This document shows, one piece after another, positions 62,391-64,000 of a stretch of DNA of 64,000 bases. The stretch spans positions 62,001 through 126,000 of the forward strand of contig DAMCAP010000005.1 in assembly GCA_032059445.1 (NCBI GenBank). The letters are read 5' to 3'. Source of the stretch: DAMCAP01 sp032059445 (GTDB lineage Bacteria > Bacillota > Clostridia > Oscillospirales > Ruminococcaceae). Below the pieces are notes generated by a model. The model saw nothing but the letters and a program-made list of their open reading frames with translations, made no database searches and was not told the DNA's origin. Made by a program: the position numbers and the translations under genes. Positions within the stretch are counted from its first letter, which is position 1, and every line of letters starts with the position of its first letter.

Positions 62391-63554
62391 ATGATACTGA
62401 TTAAAAACGGCTATATAAAGCCTATCGTAGGTGAAGATATACCCGGCGGTAGCCTCTTGCTGGATGGTGGCAAGATCGTTGCCATCGGTAAGGAGATCAC
62501 AGCGCCCGCAGATGCTCAGATCATTGATGCAGCTGGTGCGCTGGTAACCCCTGGTCTAGTAGATGGACACAGCCACATTGGTCTTGTGCTGGAGAGCATT
62601 CGCTTTGAGGGTCAGAGCGGCAACGAAGTGACCGATCCTCTTACCCCACATATGCGTGGCATCGACGGATTTAACCCTCAGTCGGAGTATATCCGTCAGG
62701 GATTGGCATCGGGAGTCACCACTGCTTGTGTAGGCCCCGGCAGCGCCAACGTTGTAGGAGGCACCTTCTCAATCATCAAGCTTCATGGTGATTGTGCCGA
62801 CGATATGCTGGTCAAGGCAGACGTTGCAATGAAATGTGCATTTGGTGAGAACCCTAAATTTGCCTACGGTCAGAAGGAAAAAGCTCCTATGACCCGTATG
62901 GGTCAGGTTGCTCTGCTAAGAGAGCTGATCTTTAAGACCATCGAGTATAACGATGCAAAGAAGCTGGCTGAGACCGACCCCAGCAAGGCACCTAAGTATG
63001 ACCAGAAGCTGGAGGCAATGCTGCCTGTTATCCGTAAGGAGATCCCTCTTAAGGCGCATGCTCATCGTCAGGAAGATATCTTTAACGCGATCAGAGTTGC
63101 CAAGGAGTTTGACCTGCTTTACACCATTGAGCACTGTACCGAGGGCTGGATGGTAGCTGATCATCTGGCAAAAGAGGGTGTTAAGTGCTTCTTAGGCCCT
63201 CTTGCTCCTATGTCTAAGAGCAAGTATGAGGTAAGAAACCTCAGCGAAAAGGCTCCTAAGATCCTCTACGAGGCTGGTGTGAAGTTTGGCATTATCGTAG
63301 ATGCTCCCGTATTGCCACAGGATCATCTGCTGCTACAAACTGCTCTGCTGGTACGTCAGGGTCTGCCCGAGAAGGCAGGCTGGGAGGCAATCACCATCAA
63401 CCCTGCTGATATTATCGGTGTGGCTGACCGTGTAGGCAGCCTTGAGGTTGGTAAGGATGCCGACGTAGTTATCTTCAGCGGTAACCCAATGAAGGACATC
63501 GACGCACATGCCAAGACCGTCATCCTTAACGGTGAAGTGGTATATCAAGCATAA
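62391..63554 (+). CDS. imidazolonepropionase-like amidohydrolase, copy 2
   Basis: 387 residues, full-length paralogue of the previous gene, 11 bp downstream of its stop. DGHSHIGLVLESIRFEG, GPGSANVVGGTFSIIKL, MKCAFGENPKFAYGQKEK, LKAHAHRQEDIF, TIEHCTEGW and DAPVLPQDH repeat the copy 1 motifs. Both keep all metal-binding residues, so both are probably active. Tandem copies with conserved sites suggest two subunits or two related substrates. The next gene is an ornithine-cyclodeaminase relative, hinting at amino-acid catabolism. Confidence 0.88.
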   Translation: MILIKNGYIKPIVGEDIPGGSLLLDGGKIVAIGKEITAPADAQIIDAAGALVTPGLVDGHSHIGLVLESIRFEGQSGNEVTDPLTPHMRGIDGFNPQSEYIRQGLASGVTTACVGPGSANVVGGTFSIIKLHGDCADDMLVKADVAMKCAFGENPKFAYGQKEKAPMTRMGQVALLRELIFKTIEYNDAKKLAETDPSKAPKYDQKLEAMLPVIRKEIPLKAHAHRQEDIFNAIRVAKEFDLLYTIEHCTEGWMVADHLAKEGVKCFLGPLAPMSKSKYEVRNLSEKAPKILYEAGVKFGIIVDAPVLPQDHLLLQTALLVRQGLPEKAGWEAITINPADIIGVADRVGSLEVGKDADVVIFSGNPMKDIDAHAKTVILNGEVVYQA

Positions 63555-63685
63555 TCAAAAAACTAAGTACCTTACCGCCGCTTTTCTTGTAGAAGTGGCG
63601 GTAAGTCGCATATTGCAGAGAATTTACGACCGTAAAAGACAGAATCTGACGGCTTGCTAGACGCATGCCAAAAGGAGAAGTGAAA

Positions 63686-64000
63686 ATGAAGAAGACTCTA
63701 ATTATCAATCAAAAGGAAGTGCGTGAGCTGCTTAAGATGGATCAGTGCATCCAGGCGATGGAAGAGTGCTTTAAAGATGTGTCGACAGGCGCTACAGAAA
63801 TGCTGCAGCGCACTATGATCCACCACCCAAATGGCAACATTCTGGCGGGGATGGCATCTAGCCTTCACAATAAAAGCATCACAGGCAGCAAGGTGATTAT
63901 CTTCCCCGGTGCCGAAACCAAGAAGGCAGGCACCAACCAAGGAATCGTACCTATTTTTGATATTGCTACCGGTGCTTTGGTCACCATCGTAGATGGCGAG
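63686..64000 (+). CDS. ornithine cyclodeaminase/mu-crystallin family protein (N-terminal part)
   Basis: Open to the end of the window, 105 codons seen. The start at 63686 follows AAAGGAG. It reads MKKTLIINQKEVRELLKMDQ, CIQAMEECFKDVSTGATEML, QRTMIHHPNGNILAGMASSL, then GSKVIIFPGAETKKAGTNQG and a GALVTIVDGE end. This is the N-terminal substrate domain of the family, including the Lys of GSKV that contacts substrate. The Rossmann half lies outside. Members deaminate ornithine to proline or reduce imines of amino acids, so the reaction here is open. Confidence 0.85.
   Translation, partial: MKKTLIINQKEVRELLKMDQCIQAMEECFKDVSTGATEMLQRTMIHHPNGNILAGMASSLHNKSITGSKVIIFPGAETKKAGTNQGIVPIFDIATGALVTIVDGE

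Noticed and set aside
1..64000. CRISPR arrays, tRNA or rRNA genes
   Set aside because: No regularly spaced repeats and no tRNA- or rRNA-like sequences were found in the intergenic regions on reading both strands.

Overview
The window looks like a chromosomal piece from an anaerobic, amino-acid-fermenting member of the Clostridia (Firmicutes). Supporting signs are strong AGGAGG ribosome sites with some TTG/GTG starts, rubrerythrin with a rubredoxin-linked flavoprotein, indolepyruvate:ferredoxin oxidoreductase next to phosphotransbutyrylase and butyrate kinase, a Bce-type peptide-resistance module, a Na/Pi cotransporter with a PhoU-like tail, and small protein families typical of clostridia. 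Genus cannot be fixed from the sequence alone. Six runs of exactly 10 N (38793, 40783, 44738, 46276, 60999, 62214) are assembly placeholders and break several genes.

Layout. 1-4914: valS (minus) and guaA (plus), divergent, with a structured spacer between them. 4900-13937: a roughly 9 kb integrated element in the 3' end of guaA, bounded by a 16-bp imperfect att repeat. It carries a small HTH/partner pair, an XRE repressor, an excisionase-like protein, a tyrosine integrase, a MobC-like protein, a RepA-like ATPase, and a restriction-modification locus in which two cytosine-5 methyltransferases flank one nuclease. The presumed original guaA terminator now lies just beyond the right att site. 14240-16022: an AT-rich trio (histidine phosphatase, DUF1697, NUDIX).

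16193-21704: a LacI-type regulator and a four-gene catabolic operon (allantoinase/hydantoinase-type amidohydrolase, FAH-type hydrolase, KdgT-type permease, hydantoin-racemase homologue lacking both catalytic cysteines). A perfect 22-bp palindrome precedes it and a permease gene remnant follows it. 22138-26659: BceRSAB-like module. 26865-34073: cold-shock protein, amidohydrolase, DHDPS-family lyase, a P-type cation ATPase behind a yybP-ykoY (Mn2+) riboswitch, and two alkylation-repair genes. 34325-39136: ptb-iorA-iorB-buk, a complete route from 2-oxoacids to acids with ATP formation.

39493-50665: DUF1904, a lipoprotein, a gap-broken small protein, DegV, isoaspartyl dipeptidase, a membrane protein, an M20 amidohydrolase, the Na/Pi cotransporter, rubrerythrin, a flavin-reductase/double-rubredoxin fusion, RlmA-type methyltransferase and a TlpA-like thioredoxin. 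51349-55254: potABCD with a structured leader. 55710-60334: two M16 peptidase homologues, lgt and folD. 61217-64000: two tandem paralogous amidohydrolases and the start of an ornithine-cyclodeaminase-family gene. The many amidohydrolase, peptidase and transport genes, with the Ior/Ptb/Buk route, fit a life on amino acids, peptides and nitrogenous ring compounds. That is an inference from family content.
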